From JBKBUF01 sp046290815 (lineage in GTDB: Bacteria > Bacteroidota > Bacteroidia > Cytophagales > Cytophagaceae): 18,181 nt of DNA. The notes beneath the pieces are model-generated. The model had not been told where the DNA came from and did no database searches. It saw nothing but the letters and a program-made list of their open reading frames with translations. Positions 6,052 to 12,552 of the stretch are shown piece by piece. The stretch spans positions 1 to 18,181 of the forward strand of contig JBKBUF010000050.1 in NCBI GenBank assembly GCA_046290815.1, read 5' to 3'. Position 1 is the stretch's first letter, and each line of letters begins with the position of its first letter. A program made the translations under genes and the position numbers.

Positions 6052-6588
6052 ATGCTTTCATTATATAAGATATTAATTATTGTATTACTTTGCAATATTG
6101 GCTTTCCTTTACAGTCTCAAAATGTAATTGAAATACTGGATTCTGATAAGGTAAAAGTGAACAATATTATTCCATTTAAAACAACAGTAAAGAATATAAA
6201 AAATATTTTGGGAAAAGCAGATAGTGTTGTAAAGGTAACAAATGATTGCCCTGGATACTTTAATTTTGAAAAGGTGTCGTTACATTATTATGGAAACTCT
6301 GTTTTTGAGTCCTTAAAGGATACCATTGTAATTCAAAAAATAGTTTTTAAGGACAAAATATTTAGTCTGAATTCTCCCTATATTACATTTAATTCACAGA
6401 CAACTTTAGAGGAGCTAAAAAATATTTTACCGGTTTCCATAAATGAATCTTTTTTGTTTAATGATCCGGTTACAAAGCTGGAATATAGGCTTGTCAGAAT
6501 AGCTCCGAAAACAAATTTTGATGACCGGTGGATTCTGAAGTTTTTGGAAGGTTATTTGGTGGAGATTGAGTATTGGGTGCCATGTTGA
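6052..6588 (+). CDS. Secreted hypothetical protein, partner of the phosphodiester glycosidase gene
   Basis: A 178-residue protein with a signal peptide (LYKILIIVLLCNIGFPLQS, cleavage near residue 22-24). I do not recognise the family. The mature part has mixed strand and helix character: a segment TTVKNIKNILGKADSVVKV (about 44-63) resembling the hinge seen in small periplasmic proteins that test a ratio or state, then FNSQTTLEELKNILPVS, and a C-terminal WILKFLEGYLVEIEYWVPC with a final Cys. One other Cys (in NDCPGYF) could form a disulfide with it. It begins 6 bases after the glycosidase stop codon. The pair therefore probably forms an operon, though nothing shows a joint function. Confidence 0.65.
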   Translation: MLSLYKILIIVLLCNIGFPLQSQNVIEILDSDKVKVNNIIPFKTTVKNIKNILGKADSVVKVTNDCPGYFNFEKVSLHYYGNSVFESLKDTIVIQKIVFKDKIFSLNSPYITFNSQTTLEELKNILPVSINESFLFNDPVTKLEYRLVRIAPKTNFDDRWILKFLEGYLVEIEYWVPC

Positions 6589-6608
6589 ATTAATTTTTAA
6601 CCATTATA

Positions 6609-6700
6609 GAAGTCGGTATCCACACGCCCAGGGAAACGGTAGTGCTGAATCCCTCCAACAAAATTCTCTGCCAACAGCCTCCGTTCGGATCCCTGATACA
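6609..6700 (-). repeat. Degenerate left end of the RAYT-type repeat (third copy, opposite orientation)
   Basis: Read on the minus strand, this stretch gives ATCAGGGATCC ... TTGTTGGAGGG, then TTCAGCACTACCG and GGGCGTGTGGATACCGAC. It matches the left flank of the copy at 5016-5098 (GTATCCCTGATTAAA ... GGAGGGTTTATTTGTT, TTCAGCACTGTCG, GGTCGTGTGGCACACCGAC) in the same order and spacing. The REP stem has lost several pairs. No right end or transposase remnant is visible beside it, so it is an old fragment. It occupies most of the 179-base gap before the VOC gene. Confidence 0.5.
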
Positions 6701-6701
6701 T

Positions 6702-6733
6702 TTTGCTAAATTTTCTATTCTTAATTATATTTA
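6702..6733 (+). promoter_or_regulatory. Probable Bacteroidota-type promoter of the VOC gene
   Basis: TTTG at 6702-6705 and TATATTTA at 6726-6733 are separated by 20 bases. This fits the -33 TTTG and -7 TAnnTTTG consensus, with one mismatch in the last base of the -7 box. The gene's ATG lies 34 bases downstream. Confidence 0.5.
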
Positions 6734-6767
6734 AGGAAAATTCAACCAGCAAAATGAATTAAAAACT

Positions 6768-7163
6768 ATGAACAACAACTTCAAACCAGCCAACTACAAC
6801 TCAGTGTCTCCTTACTTCATTGTAAACGGTGCTCAGCGGTTTATCGACCTGATGAAACAGATTTTTGATGCCAGAGAGCTCAGAAGGTATGATATGCCTG
6901 ACGGATCTGTCATGCACGCTGAATTACAAGTAGACGATTCTGTCATTATGCTTGGTGAAGCATCGGAGAAGTTCCCTCCGGTACCTATTGTCATCCATGT
7001 TTATGTTCCGGATGTTGATAATACTTTCAACAAAGCTATTAATGCAGGCTGTGAGGTAATTGAGCCACCAACAGAACGTGGAGGTGATCCTGACAGAAGG
7101 GCAACCTTTAAAGATTTTGTTGGGAATATATGGTCAGTAGGAACACAGGTAAATAGAGCCTGA
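6768..7163 (+). CDS. VOC-superfamily protein (glyoxalase/bleomycin-resistance, PhnB-like)
   Basis: The 131-residue protein has one complete vicinal-oxygen-chelate unit. Repeat one begins VSPYFIVNGAQRFIDLMKQIF and runs to MHAELQVDDSVIMLGEA; repeat two begins IVIHVYVPDVDNTFNKAINAG and ends with RRATFKDFVGNIWSVGTQV. This is the PhnB-like arrangement, where the last motif is normally DPFGxxW; here Pro and Phe are replaced by Phe-Val, a small divergence. Members of this group include glyoxalases, antibiotic-sequestering proteins and uncharacterised small-molecule binders, so the ligand cannot be named. It stands at the head of a run of small detoxification-type genes. A good -33/-7 promoter lies just before it. 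Confidence 0.85.
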   Translation: MNNNFKPANYNSVSPYFIVNGAQRFIDLMKQIFDARELRRYDMPDGSVMHAELQVDDSVIMLGEASEKFPPVPIVIHVYVPDVDNTFNKAINAGCEVIEPPTERGGDPDRRATFKDFVGNIWSVGTQVNRA

Positions 7164-7261
7164 ATAATGTGCAAAGCAATTGATGCAAGCGGGACCTTAT
7201 GTTTATAGCATTCTAATAGGGAATATAAATCGAGATAATTCTAAAAATTAATAAAACTAAG

Positions 7262-7867
7262 GTGCAAAATAGTATAATAAATCCCAAAATAATCATTAAA
7301 GGAAAAACAGCTTTTTATCTTTTCCTCCTTACCTCTGCTATAGTGATTATTACGGTCTGGTTAACCGGATTGAATATCCATAGAACTATTTCTGAGAATG
7401 CCTTGTATTCTTTATCCATTATCACTTTTATATTTTTTACTTTTATCAGTTATGGCCTGTATAAAGGTATCGGGCTCTCTGATAACTTCGGCCAAACAAA
7501 ATCTAAGATAACCGTGGTTGAACCGACAGGGATCGTAGGGGATGTACCTCTTGATAAAATTCCGGTTGGTGATTTTGCATCTGAGGGTCTGGAAGGTATT
7601 CTAATAGGAATAATTATGTGGATTGGAATCTTGTTACTTTCTGTGCTGCTGGTATTTTTTTTTGAGACCGTTGTGCTGGCAGGCTTAACGATTTTTTCCG
7701 GACTTCTTTACTGGGTTTTTTATCGTGCCACCAGATTGGTACTAAGATATTCAAAATTTACTAAAAACAATCTCGCCAAAAGCATGGGAATTGCTCTTCG
7801 GTATAGTCTTATGTACAGTGGATGGGTTTATGCAATTATATTTTTGCTTGAGTATTTTAAAAAGTAA
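7262..7867 (+). CDS. Integral membrane protein of unknown function
   Basis: The frame opens with GTG at 7262 (no ATG until residue 118), giving 201 residues. Four or five hydrophobic segments are visible: about 17-37 (AFYLFLLTSAIVIITVWLTGL), 45-68, 112-133 (LIGIIMWIGILLLSVLLVFFF), 134-153 and 180-197. Between the second and third lies a polar loop of about 40 residues (KSKITVVEPTGIVGDVPLDKIPVGDFASEG). I do not recognise a family. The stop is followed after 7 bases by the AraC-GyrI gene, so the two may be co-transcribed and the regulator may respond to a compound handled by this protein, but that is inference. The GTG start is the only sensible choice in frame. Confidence 0.65.
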   Translation: MQNSIINPKIIIKGKTAFYLFLLTSAIVIITVWLTGLNIHRTISENALYSLSIITFIFFTFISYGLYKGIGLSDNFGQTKSKITVVEPTGIVGDVPLDKIPVGDFASEGLEGILIGIIMWIGILLLSVLLVFFFETVVLAGLTIFSGLLYWVFYRATRLVLRYSKFTKNNLAKSMGIALRYSLMYSGWVYAIIFLLEYFKK

Positions 7868-7874
7868 TAATATA

Positions 7875-8765
7875 ATGGAATATCATAGCAGAATTAACAA
7901 AGTATTTCAGTACATCGAAGAAAATCCGGATGCTGAATTGTCTTTGGATAAAATATCGGAAATTGCTTGTTATTCGCCATTTCATTTTCACAGAGTTTTT
8001 AAATTCATTACAGGAGAAACTTTAAATGAATATATTACAAGACAGAGGATCGAAAAGGCTGCATTGGTATTATTACATAATAATATCAGCATTTCGGAAT
8101 TGTCACACCAATATGGATTTACAGATAATTCTTCCTTCACTAAGGCTTTTAAAAAATTTTATGGTGTAAGCCCGAAAGAATTTAAAATTCAAAACCCCAA
8201 TAGGTTTACAAAAATCCGTCAGATAAATAGCAAGAATGGACAAGAGTATCCAGAAGTAGAGGATTATTTTAGCATTATTAATAATTTAAACATCTGGAAC
8301 AAAATGAATGCTAAAATTGAAGTAAAAGAAATGCCTGAAATGAATCTTGCTTATGTATCCTGTATAGGTGCACACAATCTTGCAAATGCCTTTGGGAAAA
8401 TTATGCAATGGGCCGGACCTAATGGCCTCATGAATGAAAACACCAGAATGGTTACTATTTACCATGATAGCTTTAAAGTTACCCAAGCCGATAAAGTAAG
8501 AATGAGCGCCTGTATCGTTCTGAATAAACCTGCAAGTACAGCAGGAGAAATCGGGGTAACTTCTATTAAAAAAGGTAAATTTATTGTAGGTAATTATGTG
8601 ATCGGACTGGACGAATTTGAGAAATCATGGGCCGGACTATTTTTATGGATGAATGAAAATGGATATAAAAAGGCAGAAGGTAATCCTTTTGAAATATATT
8701 ATAATAACTTTAATGAACATCCGGAAAAAAAAGCTATTGTTGATTTCTGTATACCTATCATATAA
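7875..8765 (+). CDS. AraC-type regulator with C-terminal GyrI-like ligand-binding domain
   Basis: From the ATG at 7875 the product has 296 residues. Residues 1 to about 108 are a two-part AraC DNA-binding domain: SLDKISEIACYSPFHFHRVFK (helix-turn-helix one) and ISELSHQYGFTDNSSFTKAFKKFYGVSPKEFK (helix-turn-helix two with the signature sequence). A linker of about 30 residues leads to a GyrI-like effector domain (about 146-296: AKIEVKEMPEMNLAYV ... SWAGLFLWMNENGYKKAEGNPFEIYYN ... VDFCIPI). The arrangement, DNA binding first and effector domain second, is that of Rob/SoxS-like and BltR-like multidrug-responsive regulators, which bind bulky hydrophobic compounds. An upstream ATG at 7791 lies inside the membrane-protein gene and gives no domain. 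Likely targets are the neighbouring small genes, but no operator was identified. Confidence 0.88.
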   Translation: MEYHSRINKVFQYIEENPDAELSLDKISEIACYSPFHFHRVFKFITGETLNEYITRQRIEKAALVLLHNNISISELSHQYGFTDNSSFTKAFKKFYGVSPKEFKIQNPNRFTKIRQINSKNGQEYPEVEDYFSIINNLNIWNKMNAKIEVKEMPEMNLAYVSCIGAHNLANAFGKIMQWAGPNGLMNENTRMVTIYHDSFKVTQADKVRMSACIVLNKPASTAGEIGVTSIKKGKFIVGNYVIGLDEFEKSWAGLFLWMNENGYKKAEGNPFEIYYNNFNEHPEKKAIVDFCIPII

Positions 8766-8769
8766 TCTT

Positions 8770-9213
8770 ATGAAAGAATTCTTTATTGACTTATTTAATT
8801 ATAATCATAGTTGCAATCAGAAACTTGCTGATGCTTTTGTCACTAACTCTGGTAACACAAGTGATAAGTCTGTAAAGTTATTCAGCCATATTCTGAATGC
8901 CCACCATATCTGGAATCACAGAATTAATTCGCAGCAGCCAAAATTTCCAGTTTGGGAATTACAATCTGTTGATCAGTTCAAAAATACAGATAGGGTAAAT
9001 TATGAGCAGACCATTCAAATTCTGGATAATGCTGACTACTCTTCTATATTAAATTATACCACCTCACGCGGCGATTCATTTAGTAATTCCATACGGGAGA
9101 TTTTATTTCACATTATCAACCATTCCACCTATCACAGGGGGCAAATAGCTTCGGATTTCCGTCAATCTGGTCTGGAGCCTTTAGCTTCTGACTATATATT
9201 TTATAAAAGGTAA
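8770..9213 (+). CDS. DinB-family putative metal-dependent protein
   Basis: The ATG at 8770, 4 bases after the AraC-GyrI stop codon, gives 147 residues, normal for small DinB proteins. The four-helix metal-binding fold is shown by HILNAHHIWNHRI (His45/His46, first helix ligand) and by FHIINHSTYHRGQI (His118 and His122), which matches the conserved HxxxHRGQ signature. Family members are thought to be nickel- or zinc-dependent thiol-transferase-like enzymes acting in stress or detoxification; none of the substrates can be predicted. The near-overlap with the regulator gene indicates a common transcript. The longer frame opening at 8653 overlaps the AraC gene and is not the true start. Confidence 0.88.
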   Translation: MKEFFIDLFNYNHSCNQKLADAFVTNSGNTSDKSVKLFSHILNAHHIWNHRINSQQPKFPVWELQSVDQFKNTDRVNYEQTIQILDNADYSSILNYTTSRGDSFSNSIREILFHIINHSTYHRGQIASDFRQSGLEPLASDYIFYKR

Positions 9214-9249
9214 TTACTTTGTATATTCATTTTTTTATTTCCATAACCT

Positions 9250-9672
9250 ATGGCGGACCAAAAATCGAAATCAACCAACGTAGATGTAAAAACCTTTATC
9301 GATTCTTTTGCTGATACTGAACAAAAGCGCAAAGATAGTTTTGAACTAATAAAACTGATGCAGGAAGTTTCCGGGCATCCTCCGAAGATGTGGGGTTCAA
9401 GCATGGTAGGATTCGGCTCTTATCATTACAAATACGACAGCGGACATGAAGGTGATGCTGCTCTTCTGGCCTTTTCTCCGAGAAAAGCTGCTATTTCCCT
9501 TTATGTATATACCGGTTTACCTGAACATGAATACCTGTTAAAGGACCTTGGTAAATTCAAAATGGGAAAAGCATGTATTTATGTTAAAAAGTTGTCGGAT
9601 ATAAACGTGGATAAACTGAAGGTATTGATGAAGGCTACTATGGATTTTGTGCAAAAAAAATATGATTTTTGA
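9250..9672 (+). CDS. DUF1801 (YdhG-like) family protein
   Basis: This 140-residue cytoplasmic protein shows the DUF1801 pattern: DVKTFIDSFADTEQKRKDSFELIKLMQ at the N-terminus, the central HPPKMWGSSMVGFGSYHYKY, then GDAALLAFSPRKAAISLYVY, and a C-terminal LGKFKMGKACIYVKKLSDIN. The family (PF08818-type fold) is found next to DNA-repair- or stress-linked genes and has no confirmed biochemical activity; some members carry a lysine-linked iron-chaperone-like function in Gram-positives, which I cannot extend to this one. It follows the DinB gene by 36 bases. Its stop codon runs straight into the first copy of a GC-rich hairpin repeat (ACGCCTGCGGCGT). Confidence 0.85.
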   Translation: MADQKSKSTNVDVKTFIDSFADTEQKRKDSFELIKLMQEVSGHPPKMWGSSMVGFGSYHYKYDSGHEGDAALLAFSPRKAAISLYVYTGLPEHEYLLKDLGKFKMGKACIYVKKLSDINVDKLKVLMKATMDFVQKKYDF

Positions 9673-9882
9673 CGCCTGCGGCGTATAGGTTTCACGCAAA
9701 GGGGGCAAAGGAAGCGCAAAGAACGCAAAGAAGGCAAGGAGAGGTTACACAAGTGGTTATTGATAAAACTTTAATCTTTGATGCTAACTTCCGATCTTGC
9801 ACTATTGGTTAATGACTTTTGACTAAAGACTTTTGACTAACTACTTAATTTCTTCCGCCTTTGCGGTCTTTGTGAGAAACAT
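9673..9882. repeat. CGCAAAG interspersed repeat, copy 1
   Basis: The element starts with a hairpin ACGCCTGCGGCGT (9672-9684). Then comes an array of CGCAAAG-like units at 9695-9734 (ACGCAAAG, GGGCAAAG, GCGCAAAG, ACGCAAAG). About 80 bases of unrelated sequence follow, then tandem 10-mers of GACTTTTGACT type (9814-9840). Finally an inverted arm CCGCCTTTGCGGTCTTTGTGAG at about 9855-9876 partly pairs with the first array. A copy with the same order lies at 10505-10690. No gene was seen within it. Confidence 0.6.
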
Positions 9883-9900
9883 TTCTAAACCAACTGAACA

Positions 9901-10461
9901 ATGCAACTATCTGAAAAATGGGCAGAAGAACTGAATCTTCTGGCATCTATCATTTGCAAAGCGCCACTTGAAAAGACCATCAAATGGGGCGCGGAAGTTT
10001 TTACCTATAATAATAGGAATGTAATCAGCTATGGAGGTTTCAAAAACTATTTTGCTCTCTGGTTTTTTAACGGGGTCTTTTTAAAAGATAAGTATAAAGT
10101 ACTCGTGACTTCAGAAGGCGGTAATACCAAATCTCTAAGACAATGGCGCTTTACTTCTATTGAAGAAGTTAATGAAAAGAAAATTCTGGAATACATTAAA
10201 GAAGCCATTGATGTAGAGAAAAAAGGATTAAAGATACAACCGGAAAAATTTAAACCGGTTCCTGTACCTGCATTAATGAAAGAAGAATTTAATAAAAATA
10301 AAAAGCTTAAAGCAGCATTTGATAGCCTGACGCCAGGAAGACAGAAAGAATATATTTTATATTTAAATGAAGCGAAACAAGATGCTACCAAACTAAAAAG
10401 GCTTGAGAAGGTTATTCCGATGATATTGGAGGGAGTGGGGTTGTATGATAAGTATAAATAG
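9901..10461 (+). CDS. DUF1801/YdeI-type (OmdA domain) protein
   Basis: The product has 186 residues. The first 115 or so are DUF1801-like (CKAPLEKTIKWGAEVFTYNNRNVISYGGFKNYFALWFFNGVFL, then TSEGGNTKSLRQWRFTSIEEVNEKKILEYIKEA). The last 55 (EEFNKNKKLKAAFDSLTPGRQKEYILYLNEAKQDATKLKRLEKVI) are the OmdA/YdeI helical domain, the bacteriocin-protection type domain seen in Enterobacteria YdeI. The fusion is common in Bacteroidota. No biochemical role is established. It stands alone between two copies of the CGCAAAG repeat (9673-9882 and 10462-10690), so it may have been carried or copied together with one of them. Confidence 0.85.
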   Translation: MQLSEKWAEELNLLASIICKAPLEKTIKWGAEVFTYNNRNVISYGGFKNYFALWFFNGVFLKDKYKVLVTSEGGNTKSLRQWRFTSIEEVNEKKILEYIKEAIDVEKKGLKIQPEKFKPVPVPALMKEEFNKNKKLKAAFDSLTPGRQKEYILYLNEAKQDATKLKRLEKVIPMILEGVGLYDKYK

Positions 10462-10690
10462 GAAAGAACGCCTTCGGCGTAGGGGTTTCACGCAAGAAAA
10501 GTGAACGCCTGCGGCGTATGGTTTCACGCAAAGAGGGCAAAGGAGACGCAAAGAACGCAAAGAAGGGGGAGCTTAATTGATACCATATATTTTAAATTTA
10601 TTTTTTTTGACTTAAGACTACTGACTAAAGACTTTAGACTTAATTTCTCCGCCTTTGCGCTCTTTGCGTAAAAACTTTACGTTCTTTGCG
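10462..10690. repeat. CGCAAAG interspersed repeat, copy 2 with a partial tandem copy
   Basis: A short partial unit (ACGCCTTCGGCGT at 10468-10480, then GGGGTTTCACGCAAG) precedes the main unit: hairpin ACGCCTGCGGCGT (10505-10517), a CGCAAAG array at 10527-10566, an AT-rich spacer, GACT-type 10-mers at 10609-10640 and an inverted arm with GCCTTTGCGCTCTTTGCG at 10651-10668 plus one extra inverted unit ending near 10690. The order of parts is the same as in copy 1. An in-frame GTG at 10706 just beyond the repeat is not the start of the next gene. Confidence 0.6.
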
Positions 10691-10747
10691 AGAAATTCTC
10701 TTTGAGTGAAATTTTATTTCAAGGAATTACTAAACTATATTAAGAAT

Positions 10748-11209
10748 ATGAAAAGATTAAAGTTTACTAAAGACATTAAAGCAAGTGCAGAAAAGATTTA
10801 CCGCGCCATGTTGGGTTTGGATAGTCTGAATACTTACAAGGAATGGACCGCTGCCTTTAATCCCACTTCAACTATTGAAGGAAGCTGGGAAAAGGGTAGC
10901 AAAATGTATTTTATCGGAACAGATGAGACAGGTAAAAAAGGTGGAATGGTATCTGAAATCGCTGAGAATAAACCTGCACAATTTGTATCAATTCGCCATT
11001 ATGGAATTTTTGACGATGGTAAAGAAATTACAAGCGGTCCGGAGGTTGAGAAGTGGGCTAACAGCTTTGAGAATTATACCTTCGAAGAGAAGCAAGGGTA
11101 TACTACCGTTATAGTAGATATTGATGTGGTAGAAGAATACCTTGATTATTTCCAGACAACCTACCCTGATGCTCTGGAAAAGCTAAAATCAATTGTTGAA
11201 AAGTCGTAA
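10748..11209 (+). CDS. SRPBCC (START/Bet v1-like) domain protein, AHSA1-type
   Basis: From the ATG at 10748 the product has 153 residues, the usual size. The N-terminus KFTKDIKASAEKIYRAMLGL is the classic beginning of an AHSA1-type SRPBCC domain: first strand, then the two short helices. YKEWTAAFNPTSTIEGSWEKGSKMYFIG continues it, and the long C-terminal helix is at about 130-153 (FQTTYPDALEKLKSIVEKS). The fold makes a deep hydrophobic cavity; members bind or help turn over small lipophilic molecules, and the actual ligand is unknown. The gene is followed by a strong terminator at 11235-11280 shared with the convergent lipoprotein gene. Confidence 0.85.
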   Translation: MKRLKFTKDIKASAEKIYRAMLGLDSLNTYKEWTAAFNPTSTIEGSWEKGSKMYFIGTDETGKKGGMVSEIAENKPAQFVSIRHYGIFDDGKEITSGPEVEKWANSFENYTFEEKQGYTTVIVDIDVVEEYLDYFQTTYPDALEKLKSIVEKS

Positions 11210-11234
11210 ATCAAAACCAGGTTGAATAAAGCGA

Positions 11235-11280
11235 TATATAAATAGTAAGCCTTGAAACAACAAGGCTTACTATTTATATA
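11235..11280. terminator. Perfect 20-bp stem-loop, bidirectional terminator
   Basis: TATATAAATAGTAAGCCTTG at 11235-11254 pairs exactly with 11261-11280 around an AAACAA loop; the next outer pair (11234/11281) also fits. It lies 26 bases after the SRPBCC stop and 19 bases beyond the stop of the convergent lipoprotein gene. It reads AT-rich at its base in both directions, as expected for a shared Rho-independent terminator. Confidence 0.85.
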
Positions 11281-11298
11281 TTATTTAAATATCATCTG

Positions 11299-11796
11299 TT
11301 ATCTATAAATATAATTGTCATAATAGGTTACAGTTCCTGAAACAGTGAGACTCGGGCTACCGGACTTTTGAGCAGTAAGGTTTGAAAAGGTTGCAGTTAA
11401 TGAATCTGTGTAATGTTTTACTACTACATTGCCTGATAGAACATAATAGGATGATCCTGCGTCTGTGTGAACACCTACTGAATTGCTTGTACTTGCCAGA
11501 TTATATGTACTGTCCTTAGAGGGTTTTGCTCCAAAGGAAACAGATAAACTAGGATAACTGTTTGGAGGATTCATATTTCTCGGAGTCATAATAAATCCAA
11601 AAGAAGACTCTGTACTTCCGCCCGATACTATTGTAGTAGTACCATCTATCGTAACGGAACCTTGGGTCTCACCCTTGGTTCGAACTAAGGTTTTGGAAGG
11701 AGCTGGTTTGGCTTCCTCTTTTTTACATGAGGAGATCATGTAGACTGAAACAATTATAATTGCAATTAATGATAGACTGATTTTTTTCATATACAT
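11299..11796 (-). CDS. Small lipoprotein of unknown function
   Basis: The ATG at 11796 gives 165 residues (MYMKK...; the second Met at 11790 is equally possible). A signal II peptide is clear: KKISLSLIAIIIVSVYMISSC with the lipobox ISSC and lipid-anchored Cys24. The following CKKEEAKP is a charged linker. The rest is rich in Ser, Thr, Gly and Tyr with strand-like repeats (TLVRTKGETQGSVTIDGTT, SLSVSFGAKPSKDSTYNLAST, NVVVKHYTDSLTATFSNLTAQ), suggesting a beta-sandwich. No family is recognised. It should sit in the outer membrane, facing the periplasm or the surface. It is divergent from the MarR operon and convergent with the SRPBCC gene, so it is probably transcribed alone. Confidence 0.75.
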   Translation of the reverse strand: MYMKKISLSLIAIIIVSVYMISSCKKEEAKPAPSKTLVRTKGETQGSVTIDGTTTIVSGGSTESSFGFIMTPRNMNPPNSYPSLSVSFGAKPSKDSTYNLASTSNSVGVHTDAGSSYYVLSGNVVVKHYTDSLTATFSNLTAQKSGSPSLTVSGTVTYYDNYIYR

Positions 11797-11799
11797 TTT

Positions 11800-11826
11800 A
11801 GGTTTGTTTAAAAGTAGGTTTGTTTA
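11800..11826. repeat. Two direct copies of AGGTTTGTTTA before the lipoprotein gene
   Basis: AGGTTTGTTTA is found at 11800-11810 and 11816-11826, a repeat distance of 16 bases, just upstream of the lipoprotein start on the minus strand. Its position suggests a leader or a protein-binding element; chance is also possible at this base composition. Confidence 0.35.
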
Positions 11827-11992
11827 TCTGAAATCATTAGATTAATAGATTAAACCTATACGTTCGCATGTTTATCAAGTTACAGGAATTGCCGCTAAAT
11901 TGATATGGAATCATTTAAGTTGTTATTAATCAGATATTCAATATCTTGATTTTAACAATTTTTTAGTATCAGTTATTTCGTTCCATACGATA

Positions 11993-12009
11993 AGTTAACA
12001 TTGTTAACT
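11993..12009. promoter_or_regulatory. Probable MarR operator overlapping the -33 element
   Basis: AGTTAACA (11993-12000), central T, TGTTAACT (12002-12009): a perfect 17-bp palindrome. AT-rich palindromes of this size are standard MarR-type operators. It covers the -33 element at 12000-12003 of the promoter of the downstream marR gene, so a bound dimer would block RNA polymerase. Autoregulation is inference from position. Confidence 0.6.
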
Positions 12010-12032
12010 ATTAATACTTTTAACTATATTTG
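12000..12032 (+). promoter_or_regulatory. Bacteroidota-type promoter of the efflux operon
   Basis: ATTG at 12000-12003 and TATATTTG at 12025-12032 are 21 bases apart. The -7 box fits TAnnTTTG exactly, and the -33 box matches three of four bases of TTTG. Transcription should begin near 12038, about 30 bases before the marR ATG. It is the only convincing promoter before the four-gene operon. Confidence 0.7.
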
Positions 12033-12066
12033 CCTCGTTAAAGGTATAAAAGCCTTTTCCGAAAAA

Positions 12067-12552
12067 ATGGCAAAATCAAAATCTGAATTTTACGAAGCCC
12101 CTTTAGGATTGCATTTCAGTAATATAGCCAAGCAATACATTGGTGTCGTTTCTAACAAGTTATCTTCGCTGGAGATTGACAGGTATTTTTATTCGCTTGT
12201 TGTTATAGATCGTTTTGGAGACTCACTTTCTCAACAGCAACTTGCTGATCTCTTGTGTATTGATAAGGTCTCGGTGGTCAGAATAGTGGATTATCTGACA
12301 AAGAAGGGATTTGTAAAAAGAAAGCAAAACAAAGAAGACCGGAGGGAACATTTCTTAAGTCTGACTGAAAAAGGTAAAAAGCATATTCCTGAAATTAAAA
12401 AAGCTTTAGAGGAAGCCAATCAGGCTACTTTAAAATCTTTTACATCTGAAGAACAAAAGTTATTTCATTCCCTTATTCAAAAGGTGGTAAACAACCTATC
12501 GGTACTTCCGGCAGATAAAGTGGATCTTAATTTTAGAAAGATAAAAAAGTAA
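12067..12552 (+). CDS. MarR-family transcriptional regulator, local control of the efflux operon
   Basis: The ATG at 12067 yields 161 residues. An in-frame TTG at 12001 would place the start inside the promoter and is rejected. The winged helix-turn-helix is at about 50-105: LSQQQLADLLCIDKVSVVRIVDYLTKKGFVKRKQNKEDRREHFLSLTEKG, with the DRR wing motif typical of the family. The helical ends (about 5-40 and 110-150) form the dimer. MarR proteins usually repress the adjacent pump and release DNA when they bind a phenolic or drug-like compound. A perfect palindrome at 11993-12009 over the -33 box is the expected operator. The stop overlaps the start of the next gene as TAATG, so translation is probably coupled. 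Confidence 0.9.
   Translation: MAKSKSEFYEAPLGLHFSNIAKQYIGVVSNKLSSLEIDRYFYSLVVIDRFGDSLSQQQLADLLCIDKVSVVRIVDYLTKKGFVKRKQNKEDRREHFLSLTEKGKKHIPEIKKALEEANQATLKSFTSEEQKLFHSLIQKVVNNLSVLPADKVDLNFRKIKK

Noticed and set aside
9690..10690. CGCAAAG arrays as CRISPR
   Set aside because: Units are 7-8 bases, unevenly spaced and without unique spacers of constant size; no cas gene is nearby.
10706..10747. GTG-initiated extension of the SRPBCC protein
   Set aside because: It begins at the edge of the CGCAAAG repeat; the ATG at 10748 gives the standard beginning of the domain.
12001..12066. TTG start for the MarR gene
   Set aside because: The TTG is in the palindrome and -33 region; the predicted transcript begins downstream of it.
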